The notes under the pieces are model-generated. The model was not told where the DNA came from. It did no database searches and saw only the letters and a list, made by a program, of their open reading frames with translations. The position numbers and the translations under genes were made by a program. Of a DNA stretch of 64,000 bases, positions 23,711-34,700 are shown in pieces. Source of the DNA: Bacillota bacterium (lineage in GTDB: Bacteria; Bacillota; Clostridia; Acetivibrionales; DSM-1351); contig JAEYHZ010000018.1 in assembly GCA_023409265.1 (NCBI GenBank), positions 8,788 through 72,787 of the forward strand, written 5' to 3'. The number at the start of each line of letters is the position of its first letter. The stretch's first letter is position 1.

Positions 23711-26047
23711 ATGAATCTTAATTCTATCCAGGAAAAAAGTAAAAAGTTAACACTGTGGTATAAACAACCTGCTGTTAAATGGCAGCAGGCATTGCCGCTT
23801 GGAAACGGACACACGGGTGTTATGGTTTATGGCGGAATAAAGCTTGAACGGATTGAGCTTACCGAAAACACATGCTATTCAGGGGAAGCCTCGGATTATA
23901 ACAATCAGGAGGGTGCTGCTCAAGCTGTACCTGAAATAAGAAAGGCATTATTCAAACACGACTATAAAACAGCCGGTGAGTTGTGTGAAAGAATAATAGG
24001 CAGAAGATTAAACTATGGAACAAACCTCCCTTTTGGAAACCTGCTGATAGATTTTGGACACCCGGCTGATCAAATTTCGGATTACAGAAGGGAATTGCAG
24101 CTGGATAATGCCCTATCGATTGTAAGTTATAAAGCAGATGAGGTTCAGTATTCAAGAGAGTTATTTGTTTCCCATCCTGAAAAAGTTGTGGTAATGCGTC
24201 TGTTTTCCAGTGTACCCGGGAAACTTTCCTTTAGTGCGGCAATTGACGGTGCAGAAAATCCACATCATGTTCACACTGACGACAATGATTTGGTTTTGGA
24301 TGGTCACGCATATGAAAACATTCATTCCGATGGGAAAACTGGGGTTGCTGTTCATGGAAGATTGCGTGTAATGACAGAAAAAGGTACTTCAACTGCCAGA
24401 GGAAACTCAATCATTGTATCAGGGGCAGACAGCGCTGTAGTACTTTTAGCCATAGGTACAGACTTTATTGAAAAGGATATCAGGGCTGTATGTAAAGCTC
24501 GGATTGATGCTGCTTCCGGAATAACGTATGAAGTTTTAAGAGATCAGCATATAAGGGATCATCAAAGTCTGTTTAAGAGAGTTGACCTGGAATTTGAATG
24601 TGAATCCAGGGAGGATATGCCAACCGATCAAAGACTTGAGGAAGTGAAAAAAGGTGGGGAAGATCCTGCCCTGACGGCGCTGATGTTTCAGTATGGCAGA
24701 TATCTTCTGTTGTCGAGCTCCAGGGAGGATTCACCGCTCCCGGCTCATTTGCAGGGTATCTGGAACGACAACATAGCATGCAGTATGGGATGGACCTGCG
24801 ATATGCATCTGGATGTAAATACTGAGATGAATTACTGGCCGTCTGAAGTGACAAATCTGTCGGAATGTAATGTGCCGCTTTTTAAATGGATTGAAGAAAG
24901 GCTTGTTCCATCCGGACAGAGGACAGCTCAGGTTACATACGGGTTGGAGGGCTGGACTGCACATGTGGTATCCAATGCATGGGGATATACCGCTCCAGGC
25001 TGGGCCACCTCATGGGGTATCAATGTTACAGGAGGGTTATGGGTGGCAACTCATCTGTGGGAGCATTATTTATACACCGAAGACAGGGAATTTCTGCGCA
25101 ATATGCTGTATCCCGTTTATCGTGAGGCATTAAAGTTTTTCCTGAAATACCTGGAAAAAGATCCCGAGAGCGGTTACTATTTATCGGGGCCCTCCATGTC
25201 TCCGGAAAACTCCTTTATGCATGACTGGGAAAATCCTGTAGAATGCTCCAATTCAATGGGAACAGTATGCGATACCGTAATGATACGTGAACTTTTTACT
25301 TCTTTTATATCAACCTGTGAAATTCTTGGTATACATGATGAGCTGTACAGTGAAACAAAAGAAAAACTTGAAAAATTGCCTCCTTTCAAAATCGGCAGCA
25401 GGGGCCAGCTGCAGGAGTGGTTTTATGATTATGATGAGCCTGACCCGCATCACCGTCATACAGCTCACCTTCTGTCTGTTTTCCCATATTGGCAGGTGAG
25501 CCCTGAAACAACACCTGAACTGGCAATGGCTGCAAAGGTAAGTATAAGAAGACGCACCACTCCATCCTGGAGATGGGAGGATACAGGCTGGGCAAGAGCT
25601 ATGCTTATACTATATTCGGCAAGGCTGCTTGAACCGGAGGAAACCTATCAGCACATACTTGCTTTCCAGAGAGGGCTTACCAATGACAACCTGCTTTCCT
25701 TCTGCCCTCCAGGAGCCGGTGCCGAAACAAATGTTTATGAGATGGACGGAACTACGGGTCTCTGCAGTGGAATAGCAGAATCACTGCTCCAGAGTCACAA
25801 TAACATTATCAGTATATTGCCTGCATTGCCTGAAAAGTGGGGAACAGGATATGTAAAAGGACTAAAGGCCAGAGGCGGGTTTACTGTTGGTATCAGTTGG
25901 AAGGACAAGGAGCTTGTAAGTATTGAATTGGAAGCCCGGAAGGACACTATTTGTACACTGAAATACAAAGGTAAAAAAATCAATTTACCTCTACTTAAAG
26001 GAGAAAGGTATCTGTTGGACAGAAGCTTTAAAGTGATGACAAGGTAA
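23711..26047 (+). CDS. GH95 alpha-L-fucosidase / alpha-L-galactosidase
   Basis: An inverting glycoside hydrolase acting inside the cell (no signal peptide) on imported fucosylated or L-galactosylated oligosaccharides. Seen: N-terminal beta-domain with LPLGNGHTGVMVYGG and ITEL-like ENTCYSGE; catalytic barrel with HLQGIWNDN, D368-V-N370-T-E-M-N374-Y-W-P (the conserved Asn pair), E499 in SPENSF (candidate general acid), HRHTAHLLSVFP, and MDGTTGLCSGIAESLLQSH. 778 aa is the normal size. It follows the transporter operon; the SGNH esterase follows after 96 bp. Whether it prefers fucose or L-galactose cannot be told by eye. Confidence 0.9.
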   Translation: MNLNSIQEKSKKLTLWYKQPAVKWQQALPLGNGHTGVMVYGGIKLERIELTENTCYSGEASDYNNQEGAAQAVPEIRKALFKHDYKTAGELCERIIGRRLNYGTNLPFGNLLIDFGHPADQISDYRRELQLDNALSIVSYKADEVQYSRELFVSHPEKVVVMRLFSSVPGKLSFSAAIDGAENPHHVHTDDNDLVLDGHAYENIHSDGKTGVAVHGRLRVMTEKGTSTARGNSIIVSGADSAVVLLAIGTDFIEKDIRAVCKARIDAASGITYEVLRDQHIRDHQSLFKRVDLEFECESREDMPTDQRLEEVKKGGEDPALTALMFQYGRYLLLSSSREDSPLPAHLQGIWNDNIACSMGWTCDMHLDVNTEMNYWPSEVTNLSECNVPLFKWIEERLVPSGQRTAQVTYGLEGWTAHVVSNAWGYTAPGWATSWGINVTGGLWVATHLWEHYLYTEDREFLRNMLYPVYREALKFFLKYLEKDPESGYYLSGPSMSPENSFMHDWENPVECSNSMGTVCDTVMIRELFTSFISTCEILGIHDELYSETKEKLEKLPPFKIGSRGQLQEWFYDYDEPDPHHRHTAHLLSVFPYWQVSPETTPELAMAAKVSIRRRTTPSWRWEDTGWARAMLILYSARLLEPEETYQHILAFQRGLTNDNLLSFCPPGAGAETNVYEMDGTTGLCSGIAESLLQSHNNIISILPALPEKWGTGYVKGLKARGGFTVGISWKDKELVSIELEARKDTICTLKYKGKKINLPLLKGERYLLDRSFKVMTR

Positions 26048-26143
26048 CCTGACGTGTTGTACTTTCACTTCGGTTGAAAATCGGAGCCTGCCTGCCCGGG
26101 TAATACAGACTACTAACTATGAGTATGAAAGGATGAGAACATT

Positions 26144-26752
26144 ATGGCAGTACTTGAAACATATGAATGGTGTGATTTCTGGTGGGAAAAAACAGATTGT
26201 TATGATAAACCAAGGGTGTTACTGATTGGCGACTCAATTACCAGGGCATACAGGCCAAAAGTTAACGAACTCCTTAAGGAGGCAGCATATGTAGATATGC
26301 TTGCAACCTCCAAGGCTGTTGATAATCCGTCTTTGATGCATGAGATAGGGTATATCCTGTCCCACCGGGACTTCAGGTATAAAGTTATACATTTCAATAA
26401 TGGAATACATGGGCTGCACCTGTCAGACCAGGAATACCAAAAGGGTTTGGAGGAGGTTGTCAGATACATTATTGATAATTGCGGAGAAGCCGGGGTTATT
26501 TTGACTCTTTCCACGCCGGTCACTGTTGAAGGAAGAAAAGATGTTATTAATACCCAGCTTACTGGGAAGCTGCTTGGTAGAAATAACATCATGAGATCCA
26601 TAGGAAATAAATATAACCTTCCAATAGACGACTTGTATACACCCATGTTTGGAAAGAGTGGGTACAGGGCTGAGGATGGCCTTCATTACAACGATGAAGG
26701 TGAAAACGTTCAGGCAAAATTGGTGGCAGGAAAGGTTATGGAATTCCTTTAA
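26144..26752 (+). CDS. SGNH/GDSL-family esterase
   Basis: A 202-aa serine hydrolase, probably a sugar O-acetyl esterase. Seen: block I IGDSITRAYRP with Ser31, block III-like HFNNGIHGLH, and the C-terminal D178-G-L-H181 catalytic Asp and His. There is no signal peptide, so it works on imported sugars. It lies downstream of the GH95 gene and upstream of the GH27 gene. It would strip acetyl groups that block the glycosidases; the actual substrate is inferred only from the context. RBS AAAGGATGAGAAC precedes the ATG. Confidence 0.85.
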   Translation: MAVLETYEWCDFWWEKTDCYDKPRVLLIGDSITRAYRPKVNELLKEAAYVDMLATSKAVDNPSLMHEIGYILSHRDFRYKVIHFNNGIHGLHLSDQEYQKGLEEVVRYIIDNCGEAGVILTLSTPVTVEGRKDVINTQLTGKLLGRNNIMRSIGNKYNLPIDDLYTPMFGKSGYRAEDGLHYNDEGENVQAKLVAGKVMEFL

Positions 26753-26812
26753 TGCTGTTTTAGCAATAAAAGTCCCTCATAAAAAAAATTGTACCTTAAA
26801 AAATTTGCTTTA

Positions 26813-26849
26813 TATAATTAAATGTCACAAGACAAAATGAAGTGATTCT
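26813..26849 (+). promoter_or_regulatory. Promoter block of the GH27 surface enzyme (copy 2)
   Basis: TATAATTAAATGTCACA (26813-26829) and TGATTCT (26843-26849), the same words and 20-bp offset as at 19596-19632. It lies 75-110 bp before the GH27 start codon. It suggests joint control with the transporter operon. Confidence 0.6.
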
Positions 26850-26923
26850 TTTCAAGATTAACTCCTTGAAAATAAAATGTTGTGGTAGATAGAAACCAAT
26901 TAATTTTCAGGAGGAGTTAATTT

Positions 26924-29900
26924 ATGAGAAAAGCCAAAAAGCCGGGAGTGTTGTTTTTAGCACTTCTTATGGTGCTGAATTCGCTTAGTCTTGTTTTGCC
27001 ATCAGAGGCAAAAGCAGCAGCACTGCCTGCACCGCAAGTTGCACAATTTACGGATTTTGTTAAAGGGAATGCTGATGCAAAGCCATATATGGGCTGGAGT
27101 ACCTATAGCCTGCAAGTATATGACGGACCATCAGGAAAATGGATCTCGGAAGAAAAAATCAAGCAGCAGTCTGATGCAATGCATCAAAAACTGCAATCCC
27201 ATGGTTACAAATATATCAATATTGATGCAGGCTGGAATGGCGGTGAGGATGAGTATGGAAGGCCAATTCCCAGTGAAACGCAGTATCCGGGCGGGTTTAA
27301 AAACCTGGTTGACTACATTCACAAAAACGGGCAAAAGGTGGGCATCTATTGTATTCCGGGAATATCCATGGATGCAATTGACAAGAATCTTCCAATACTG
27401 GGGACTGAAAAATATGATACAAATACAGATCCCGATCATGTAAAGCAGCCGCTTCATATACAGGACATAATTGAAAGGGACTCAAAGGGTAATCCGGTAA
27501 AAATTGACGCCTGGGAGGCCTATACATATAAAATAGATTTTAATAAAGCCGGTGCTCTGGAATACATTCAATCGGTGGCAGATCTTTTTCATGAATGGGG
27601 AATTGATTTTGTCAAACTTGACAGTGTTACACCCGGTTCAGATAAAGGGAATTCAAAAGATTCCAGAGGAAATGTCTGGGCATGGGGCTACGCTCTTTCA
27701 AAATATAATATCTGGCTGGAAATATCCTGGGCAGTTGAGCACAATTATGTGGATCAATGGAAGAAATGGGCCAATGGCTGGAGAGTTGAACATGATGTGG
27801 AGGCGTATGACAAAAATATAGGTATGACTCAATGGCCTTGTATTTCAAGGTTGTTTCCGGTTGCTGCACTATGGTGGAGAGATGCAGGCTCAGGTGGCTG
27901 GAATGATTTCGACTCACTGAATGTTGGAAATGGTTCAATGGACGGCTTGACAAAGGATGAGCGTCAGACTGCGGCAACTTTATGGGCTATTTCATGCGCC
28001 CAGTTTTATACCGGCGATGACCTGACAAAACTGGATAACTATGGTCTTTCACTCCTTACCAATGATGAAGTTATTGCAGTAGATCAGGGAGGTCACCCAG
28101 CACATCCTGTTTCAATGGATACCCAACAACAGGTATGGTATTCAAATAATGGGGACGGTACCTTCAACGTGGCAGTTTTTAACCTGGGTTCCAAGGCGGC
28201 AGCCGTGAATGTCCAGTGGAGTGATATAGGGCTTTCCGGATCTGCCTCAGTAAGAGATTTGTGGAGCCATACCGAACTTGGCTCTTTCACAAATGGCATA
28301 TCCGGCATCGAACTTGACCCCCATGCTTCGCGCCTGTTCAAAGTCACAACAAACGGAGGCACAGCAGCAGTAAATGATGACGATACGAATATAACCTATA
28401 GCGGTAATTGGACACGCAATGGAGGAAAGGAAGCAGCTGCGCAGTCACAGGAGCTCCTTGTTACCATAGACGATTCAACCGGTCAGCCTCAAGTTCCCGA
28501 TATTGGGGGTTCAAGTGTCACTATTAATGATAGTGACAGTACTATCAGCTATGACAATACTTTCGGCTACAGCAGCAACAGAGAACAATACGGTGCCGAT
28601 GATTACAAGGATGATGTCCATTACACTAATACTTCCGGGGGTGCAATTGAATATACCTTCAAAGGCACCGGCGTAGACGTGATTACTGAAAATGCAGGCT
28701 ATGAACATGCCGATGTCTATCTGGACGATGTATTTGTACAGCATGTGGACAATACTCCCGGCAGCAGGGTCAATCAGGAAGTATTATACAGTGTTTCGGA
28801 CCTTCCCTACCGAGATCACAGTGTAAAAATTGTAAATATATACACAGACTATTTACAGATAGATGCCATCAGAGTCAAAGGGAATTCATTCATTAGTCCT
28901 GATACAGCCAGCTTTGACGGTTCAAGCGGAATAGAAATTACTCCGGTATATGGCGTTGATTCTATTTCAGCAATTAAAAACGGAGAAGCATCATTGTCTG
29001 CAAATATTGATTATACAGTCAGCGGAAGCGCAATTGTTGTTAACAGCAGCTATCTGTCTAAACAGCAGGAAGGAACAACAAAGCTCGTATTTACATTTGA
29101 CGGAGGTGCATACCATACTCTCACTGTTGGTATTCCTCCGGCTACCCAGCCTCCTGCAGGTTCGAGCAGCAGGTATGTTATGGTAAATGATAATGACCCT
29201 GGAATCACATATAACGGAAAATGGGGTTCAGGCGGGCGTAATGCTGACCTGAAAGACTACATGGGAGACGCCCATTACGGTGAAACCGATTCGGGAAATC
29301 AGCCCTATTTTGAATATACCTTCAATGGTACAGGAATAGCATATTATTGTGAATTAGATCCTGAACAGGGGGATATAGATTTTTACATAGATAACGTCAA
29401 GGCTGGTACTGCCAGTTCCCGTTGTTCAGGTTCAAAACAAGCCTCGACAATGATCTGGCAGACCACCGGATTAAGTGACGGAGCACATACATTTAAAGCT
29501 GTAAAAGCTGATAGCGCTATGTTTATGCTGTTTGATGCACTTCGTGTTGAAGTCCCAAATCTTATGAGTCCTGTTACTGCAAATTTTGATAAAAACGTTA
29601 CCGGCCAAAGGGATCTGCATATTTTCCTTACCGGAAACCTTAACAATTTTTCAGGAATACTCAATGGAACAACTCCACTGGTTCAAGGGACTGACTATAC
29701 CCTGTCAGGGGATTCGGTTACAATAAACAAGGCATATCTGGCAGCTCAGCCCACAGGTACAGTAAGTCTGACATTCAACTATAATGGAGACTTCCGGAAC
29801 GATGTACATTCTACTGCTGTTGATGGAGATTCCTTCCAATACAGCTTTGCCGGAACAGGGGTAAGTCTGATAGGACCTGTAAGTCCTGACCTGGGGGACA

Positions 29901-31429
29901 TGGACATATACGTGGACGGAGTTCTTAAACAAACAGTCAGCGCCTATAGTAGTGACAAGCGTTCCAATCAGCTCTTATACTCAATAACCGGCCTGGTCAG
30001 TGGTGCACATACTATCAGCGGAGTTAAGAGAAGCGGTAACCTAATGATCGTGGACCAGATTAATTTTATAATAGGTGGATCAAATGGAGGATCTAATCCT
30101 TCAAACGGCGGATCAAATCCTTCAAATGGTGGTTCTACACCTTCAAATGGAGGTTCAAATTCGGGAACGGGCGGATCAGCTTCTGTGCCCGGGGGAACAA
30201 CAGCTCCCGCTACAGAAGTGGTAAAAGGTATAATTACAGGATCAGATACACCTGTTACAGTCAATAGAACAACACAGTCCGATGGCAGTAAAAAGGATGA
30301 AATAATGCTGACAAAGGATGAGACACGGAAATTTGTTGATGATTTGATAAAGACAGGTGAAACCACTGCAGTAATAACTATTCCAGATTTAAAGGACCAG
30401 GTGTCAGAAACCAGAGTTACTATAACAAAAGATACTGCCAAACTTATTACCGACCAGAAAATTAATTTGCAGATTAATACTGCTAATTGTATGGTTCATA
30501 TTCCGGCTTTATCACTTAATGGTGTGGCTGAAGATATTGTTTTCACAATAATACCTGTGAAAGCTCAAGTCAAACAGGCTTTGATTGCTGATGGCGCCAA
30601 CAGCTCAAATGCTGTAATGACAGCAACAGCTGGAAACAAGGTAACTGTTGCCGGCCGGCCCGTTTCAATTATAACTAATTTTAAGAATAAGGCTGTTACT
30701 TTGGTACTGCCACTTACAGGAATTGATTTATCCGCATCAGGACAGTTGGGAGTTTACATTGAGCACAGTGACGGTTCAAGAGAATATAAAACAGGAAAGC
30801 TTGTTGACTTTAACAGCACCAAAGGTCTTTCCTTTGAGGTTGACAGGTTCAGTACCTTTGCTATTGTTATGTCGGAGGCAGCAATAAAGAAACATAAAGC
30901 CTATATAAGCGGATATAAAGATGGCTTATTCCATCCTGAAAGAAAAATAACACGTGCCGAAATGGCAGCCATACTTGCCAGCGCCTTAGACTTGCAGGAT
31001 AAAGCAGATATTTCATATGGTGATGTCAAAGCTGATTACTGGGCTGCAGATGCCATAGCAAAGGTAACGGGGGCTGGGCTGATGAAAGGGTACCAGGATA
31101 ATAAATTCAAACCGGGCCAGACCCTGACACGTGCCGAAATGGCCGCGATTGCCGCTGCATTGGCAAAGGACTATATTATGAAAGTTCAGGCTGCAGGGAT
31201 AATGAACGGCTATTCTGACAGAACCTTCAAGCCAGGAAAACCTTTAACCCGTGCTGAGGCAGTTGTGGTAATCAACAGAGTTCTTGGAAGAGGGCCATTG
31301 GACGGAATAGCCCAATCAAAATGGAAGGATGTCCCGGCCGCATATTGGGCAGCAGGAGATATAACTGAAGCGTCAATAGACCATTCCTTTAAACTTGATA
31401 TTCAGGGCAGGGAACAGTTTGTAAAGTAA
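26924..31429 (+). CDS. Giant cell-surface GH27 alpha-galactosidase-type enzyme with X2 and SLH modules
   Basis: A 1501-aa secreted, wall-bound glycosidase. Seen: signal peptide (about 1-33, cleavage near AKA); GH27 barrel with YMGWSTYS, nucleophile D233 in FVKLDS and acid/base D291 in VEHDVEAYD; beta-sandwich end; a truncated repeat unit (about 483-525); unit 1 (531-652); X2 module 1 (658-738); unit 2 (750-878); X2 module 2 (882-961); unit 3 (962-1050); a Gly/Ser/Asn/Pro linker (about 1050-1089); a beta-rich region (1095-1320); and SLH motifs from about 1324 to the end. GH27 members cleave alpha-galactose or beta-L-arabinopyranose. It would trim polymer outside and feed the transporter at 19714-23406. 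SLH repeats bind it to the wall. Confidence 0.9.
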   Translation: MRKAKKPGVLFLALLMVLNSLSLVLPSEAKAAALPAPQVAQFTDFVKGNADAKPYMGWSTYSLQVYDGPSGKWISEEKIKQQSDAMHQKLQSHGYKYINIDAGWNGGEDEYGRPIPSETQYPGGFKNLVDYIHKNGQKVGIYCIPGISMDAIDKNLPILGTEKYDTNTDPDHVKQPLHIQDIIERDSKGNPVKIDAWEAYTYKIDFNKAGALEYIQSVADLFHEWGIDFVKLDSVTPGSDKGNSKDSRGNVWAWGYALSKYNIWLEISWAVEHNYVDQWKKWANGWRVEHDVEAYDKNIGMTQWPCISRLFPVAALWWRDAGSGGWNDFDSLNVGNGSMDGLTKDERQTAATLWAISCAQFYTGDDLTKLDNYGLSLLTNDEVIAVDQGGHPAHPVSMDTQQQVWYSNNGDGTFNVAVFNLGSKAAAVNVQWSDIGLSGSASVRDLWSHTELGSFTNGISGIELDPHASRLFKVTTNGGTAAVNDDDTNITYSGNWTRNGGKEAAAQSQELLVTIDDSTGQPQVPDIGGSSVTINDSDSTISYDNTFGYSSNREQYGADDYKDDVHYTNTSGGAIEYTFKGTGVDVITENAGYEHADVYLDDVFVQHVDNTPGSRVNQEVLYSVSDLPYRDHSVKIVNIYTDYLQIDAIRVKGNSFISPDTASFDGSSGIEITPVYGVDSISAIKNGEASLSANIDYTVSGSAIVVNSSYLSKQQEGTTKLVFTFDGGAYHTLTVGIPPATQPPAGSSSRYVMVNDNDPGITYNGKWGSGGRNADLKDYMGDAHYGETDSGNQPYFEYTFNGTGIAYYCELDPEQGDIDFYIDNVKAGTASSRCSGSKQASTMIWQTTGLSDGAHTFKAVKADSAMFMLFDALRVEVPNLMSPVTANFDKNVTGQRDLHIFLTGNLNNFSGILNGTTPLVQGTDYTLSGDSVTINKAYLAAQPTGTVSLTFNYNGDFRNDVHSTAVDGDSFQYSFAGTGVSLIGPVSPDLGDMDIYVDGVLKQTVSAYSSDKRSNQLLYSITGLVSGAHTISGVKRSGNLMIVDQINFIIGGSNGGSNPSNGGSNPSNGGSTPSNGGSNSGTGGSASVPGGTTAPATEVVKGIITGSDTPVTVNRTTQSDGSKKDEIMLTKDETRKFVDDLIKTGETTAVITIPDLKDQVSETRVTITKDTAKLITDQKINLQINTANCMVHIPALSLNGVAEDIVFTIIPVKAQVKQALIADGANSSNAVMTATAGNKVTVAGRPVSIITNFKNKAVTLVLPLTGIDLSASGQLGVYIEHSDGSREYKTGKLVDFNSTKGLSFEVDRFSTFAIVMSEAAIKKHKAYISGYKDGLFHPERKITRAEMAAILASALDLQDKADISYGDVKADYWAADAIAKVTGAGLMKGYQDNKFKPGQTLTRAEMAAIAAALAKDYIMKVQAAGIMNGYSDRTFKPGKPLTRAEAVVVINRVLGRGPLDGIAQSKWKDVPAAYWAAGDITEASIDHSFKLDIQGREQFVK

Positions 31430-31542
31430 TAAAACATATTAAAAGAATAGTAACAATACTAGTAAAAATGGTAACAGAAAAGTAGCCACAATTGTAACGA
31501 AAAAGTTACTACAATTTACTCAAAAAGTTTTAAAAAGTTTAT

Positions 31543-31597
31543 AAAGATGGCTGACCTGATAATAATTAAAATATGATTAAAGGCAGCCATCTTTATT
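31543..31597 (+). terminator. Terminator after the GH27 gene
   Basis: A 12-bp perfect stem TAAAGATGGCTG / CAGCCATCTTTA (31543-31554 / 31585-31596) with a 30-nt loop, followed by TTTGCTC. It is preceded by an AT-rich stretch with two copies of GTAACNNNAAAAGT-like sequence. Confidence 0.7.
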
Positions 31598-31637
31598 TGC
31601 TCTTAAAAAATGAGCATCAAGGAAATTACTCTTAGCG

Positions 31638-31695
31638 AACAAGAAAATTTGTCCGTTAAATACTACGAGCACTATAAGACTGAGCGTAGCAAATA
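31638..31695 (+). repeat. Structured repeat element, copy B
   Basis: AACAAGAAAATTTG (31638-31651), then GAGCACTATAAGACTGAGC (31667-31685) and GTAGCAAAT. The same order of words is found at 58988-59052. ATTTG can pair with CAAAT to close the element. It ends about 15 bp before the ribosome binding site of the GH38 gene. Confidence 0.45.
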
Positions 31696-31722
31696 TTATT
31701 GCATTTAATAAGGAGACTAACT

Positions 31723-34700
31723 ATGAACGACAAACAATTGGAGAGAATGCTGCAAAAGCTGGTCAGATATGAAAAAACGCTGGAGCCCTATGTATTCTCA
31801 GAAATTGCAGAGGTTGAAGTAAGGCGTTATGAGACTCTGGAGCAGCATCATTGCATACCGGAGGATGAAAGCCTGTTCCACAGCACAAAAAAAGGCGATA
31901 TCTGGGGCGGAGAGGGTGTATACTGCTGGTTTAAAGGAAAAGCAGAAATACCCCGGGAACACAAGGGGAGAGATATCTATATAAAGCCGAAAGTTGGCGG
32001 ATATGAGGCAATGCTGTGGGTAAACGGTATTCCTTCCGGTACCTTTGCCACAAAAATAGTCCAAACCGGACATGGCAACCACTATTGTGACCTGCTCATC
32101 AAAGGAGGGGACATGCAGGGGGAGAGTGTGGAGTTTGCCGTTGAATTTTATGCAGGCCATTATATAATCGGAACCCAGCCCTTTGAAACCATACCGGAAA
32201 CCGATTTTTGCCATACTTATAATGGTATGTCACTTTGTATAAAAAATCAGGATATAGCAGATTTTATATTTGATCTTCGTACACTGAATCAAATGGTAGA
32301 AAAGCTTGATCCATTAAGTTTCCGACGCGCCGACATAATCAACTGCCTGACAGAGATTCACAAGGTTGTTTACTATGCGCTGGAGGATTCTGCCGAAGAG
32401 GTGTGGCGCAAGGCACTGATAAAAGCAAGACATATGATGGAACCTGTACTTGCCGCAAAAAACTCTCAGTCTGCACCAGTTGCGGGTATCGTGGGACATT
32501 CCCACATGGACACCGCCTGGCTCTGGCATATTCCCGAAACTATAAAGAAATGTGCCAGGACCTACTCAAATGAAATAAGCCTTATGGACCAATATCCCGA
32601 ATACCGTTTTGTTCAAAGTTCTTCATACCACACTGAAATGATCCGGTTACACTATCCCGGGCTGTTTGAAAGGCTCAGGGAAAAGGTTGAGGAGGGAAGG
32701 TATGAGCTAAACGGCGCAGTCTGGGTTGAATGTGACTGCAACATAACCTCCGGGGAATCCATGATCCGGCAGTTTTTGTGGGGACAGAAATACACACAGA
32801 AGTATTTCAACAAAACCTCAAACTGCTTCTGGCTTCCCGATACCTTCGGGTACAGTGCCGCAATTCCCCAGATAATGAAGGGCTGCAGGGTCGACTATTT
32901 TCTAACGACGAAACTTTCCTGGAACGACACAAATAAATTCCCCTATGAAACCTTCTATTGGAGGGGAATTGACGGAACCGAAGTATTTACTCATTTTAAC
33001 CTGACCCACTGCTGGCCTGACCCAAGGACTCTTTTGGAAAACGTTGATGGGAGAGGCAGTGATAACTATCTGAAAAACAAAAATGTTGCCAAAAGCCGGC
33101 TGATTGCATACGGCTATGGTGATGGAGGCGGGGGGCCGCAGTTTGAAATGATAGAAATGGCAAAGAGGCTCAGGGACCTTGAAGGCTGCCCGAAAGCGGA
33201 GCATGTCAGCGTTGGAACGTTCATGACGGAGCTGGAAGGGGAGGCTGTAAACCCGCCGGTTTACTCAGGTGAACTCTATCTGGAACTCCATAGAGGAACG
33301 CTGACAAATCAGCATACAATAAAGCGCAACAACAGAAAGGCCGAAGCGGCACTTCACGATCTGGAATTTTTAACGGTGCTCAATGCAGTATCGGAAGGTA
33401 CAGAGGCCAGAGACGAGGATATCAGACCACTGATGGAAACACTGCTGGTTAACCAATTTCATGACATACTGCCGGGCACGTGTATTTCTGCTGCGCATGA
33501 CAACTGTTACAGGGAGATGGGAGAGCTGCTTGACAAAGCTGCGCTGCTTATCGACAGGTCAGTGAAGACCTCGGTAAGGAATTTGATGGAAAATCCTGTA
33601 AAGGGTTCAGAAGAGCATTCAGCAGTAACTGTTATAAACACACTGGGTTTTGAAAGAAATGACGTCATATACCTTCATGGTTTCCAAAACAGATTTGTCA
33701 AAGATAAGTCAATAATAACACAGTCAGTCCGGAACATCACAGGAGAGGAGCAGCTTTGCCTGGCAAATGTTATGCTCCCTTCTCTGGGCAGCAAGGTCTT
33801 AGAGTTTGAGGAACAACCAACGGGGAGTGCCTCAGTGGAATTTGACGCTTATTCCCAAGGTCAACCTGAATTAGGGAGACAATCAGTTCAGACGGATTTT
33901 AAACTATCTGCCTTTAAACTGGACGGGAATATGCTGACTACACCGTTTGCAAAAGTAACCTTTGCAGAAGACGGAACAATAAGTTCATTTATAGACACAC
34001 GTGTAAACCGTGAGTTAAGAGGAAACGGAAATCCGCTGAATACCCTGCTGATAGCTGAAGACGTTCCTTCAGGCTGGGATAGCTGGGACATCGATGCTGA
34101 CTGCCAGATGAAATTCGAAGCAGGTGCACGATTAATTCAAAGAGAAATAATTTCCGACGGAAGAGTTCAGCTCCGCATTCGCAGCACTTATAAACTTACA
34201 GATAAATCAACACTCAAACAGGATATGATATTCTTTTCAACAACTCCAAGGGTTGACTTTGAAACTGTTATTGACTGGAACGACAAACACCGCTTCCTTA
34301 AGGTTGATTTTGATACTACAATAATGAGTAACACTGCGCGGCATGAAATACAGTTCGGGCATTGCCAAAAACCGACCACACGAAACAACAGTTACGAACA
34401 GGCTATGTTTGAAGTGGTAAACCATAAGTTTACAGATATTTCGGAAACCAGGTTCGGTATAGCCATACTTAACGACTGCAAATATGGTATTTCAGTTGAA
34501 GGATCGGACATAAGGCTTTCACTGCATAAAGGCGGGACACGGCCTGACCCCAGAGGTGACTCGGGTGTTCATGAATGCACATACTCATTTTTACCCCATG
34601 TGGGCGGATTTAATGCTGATAATGTAATTATTTCTGCATACTGCCTGAATTACAAGCCAATTGTGAAAAGTGGACGTGCTGACTATAGTTCCTTTGCTTC

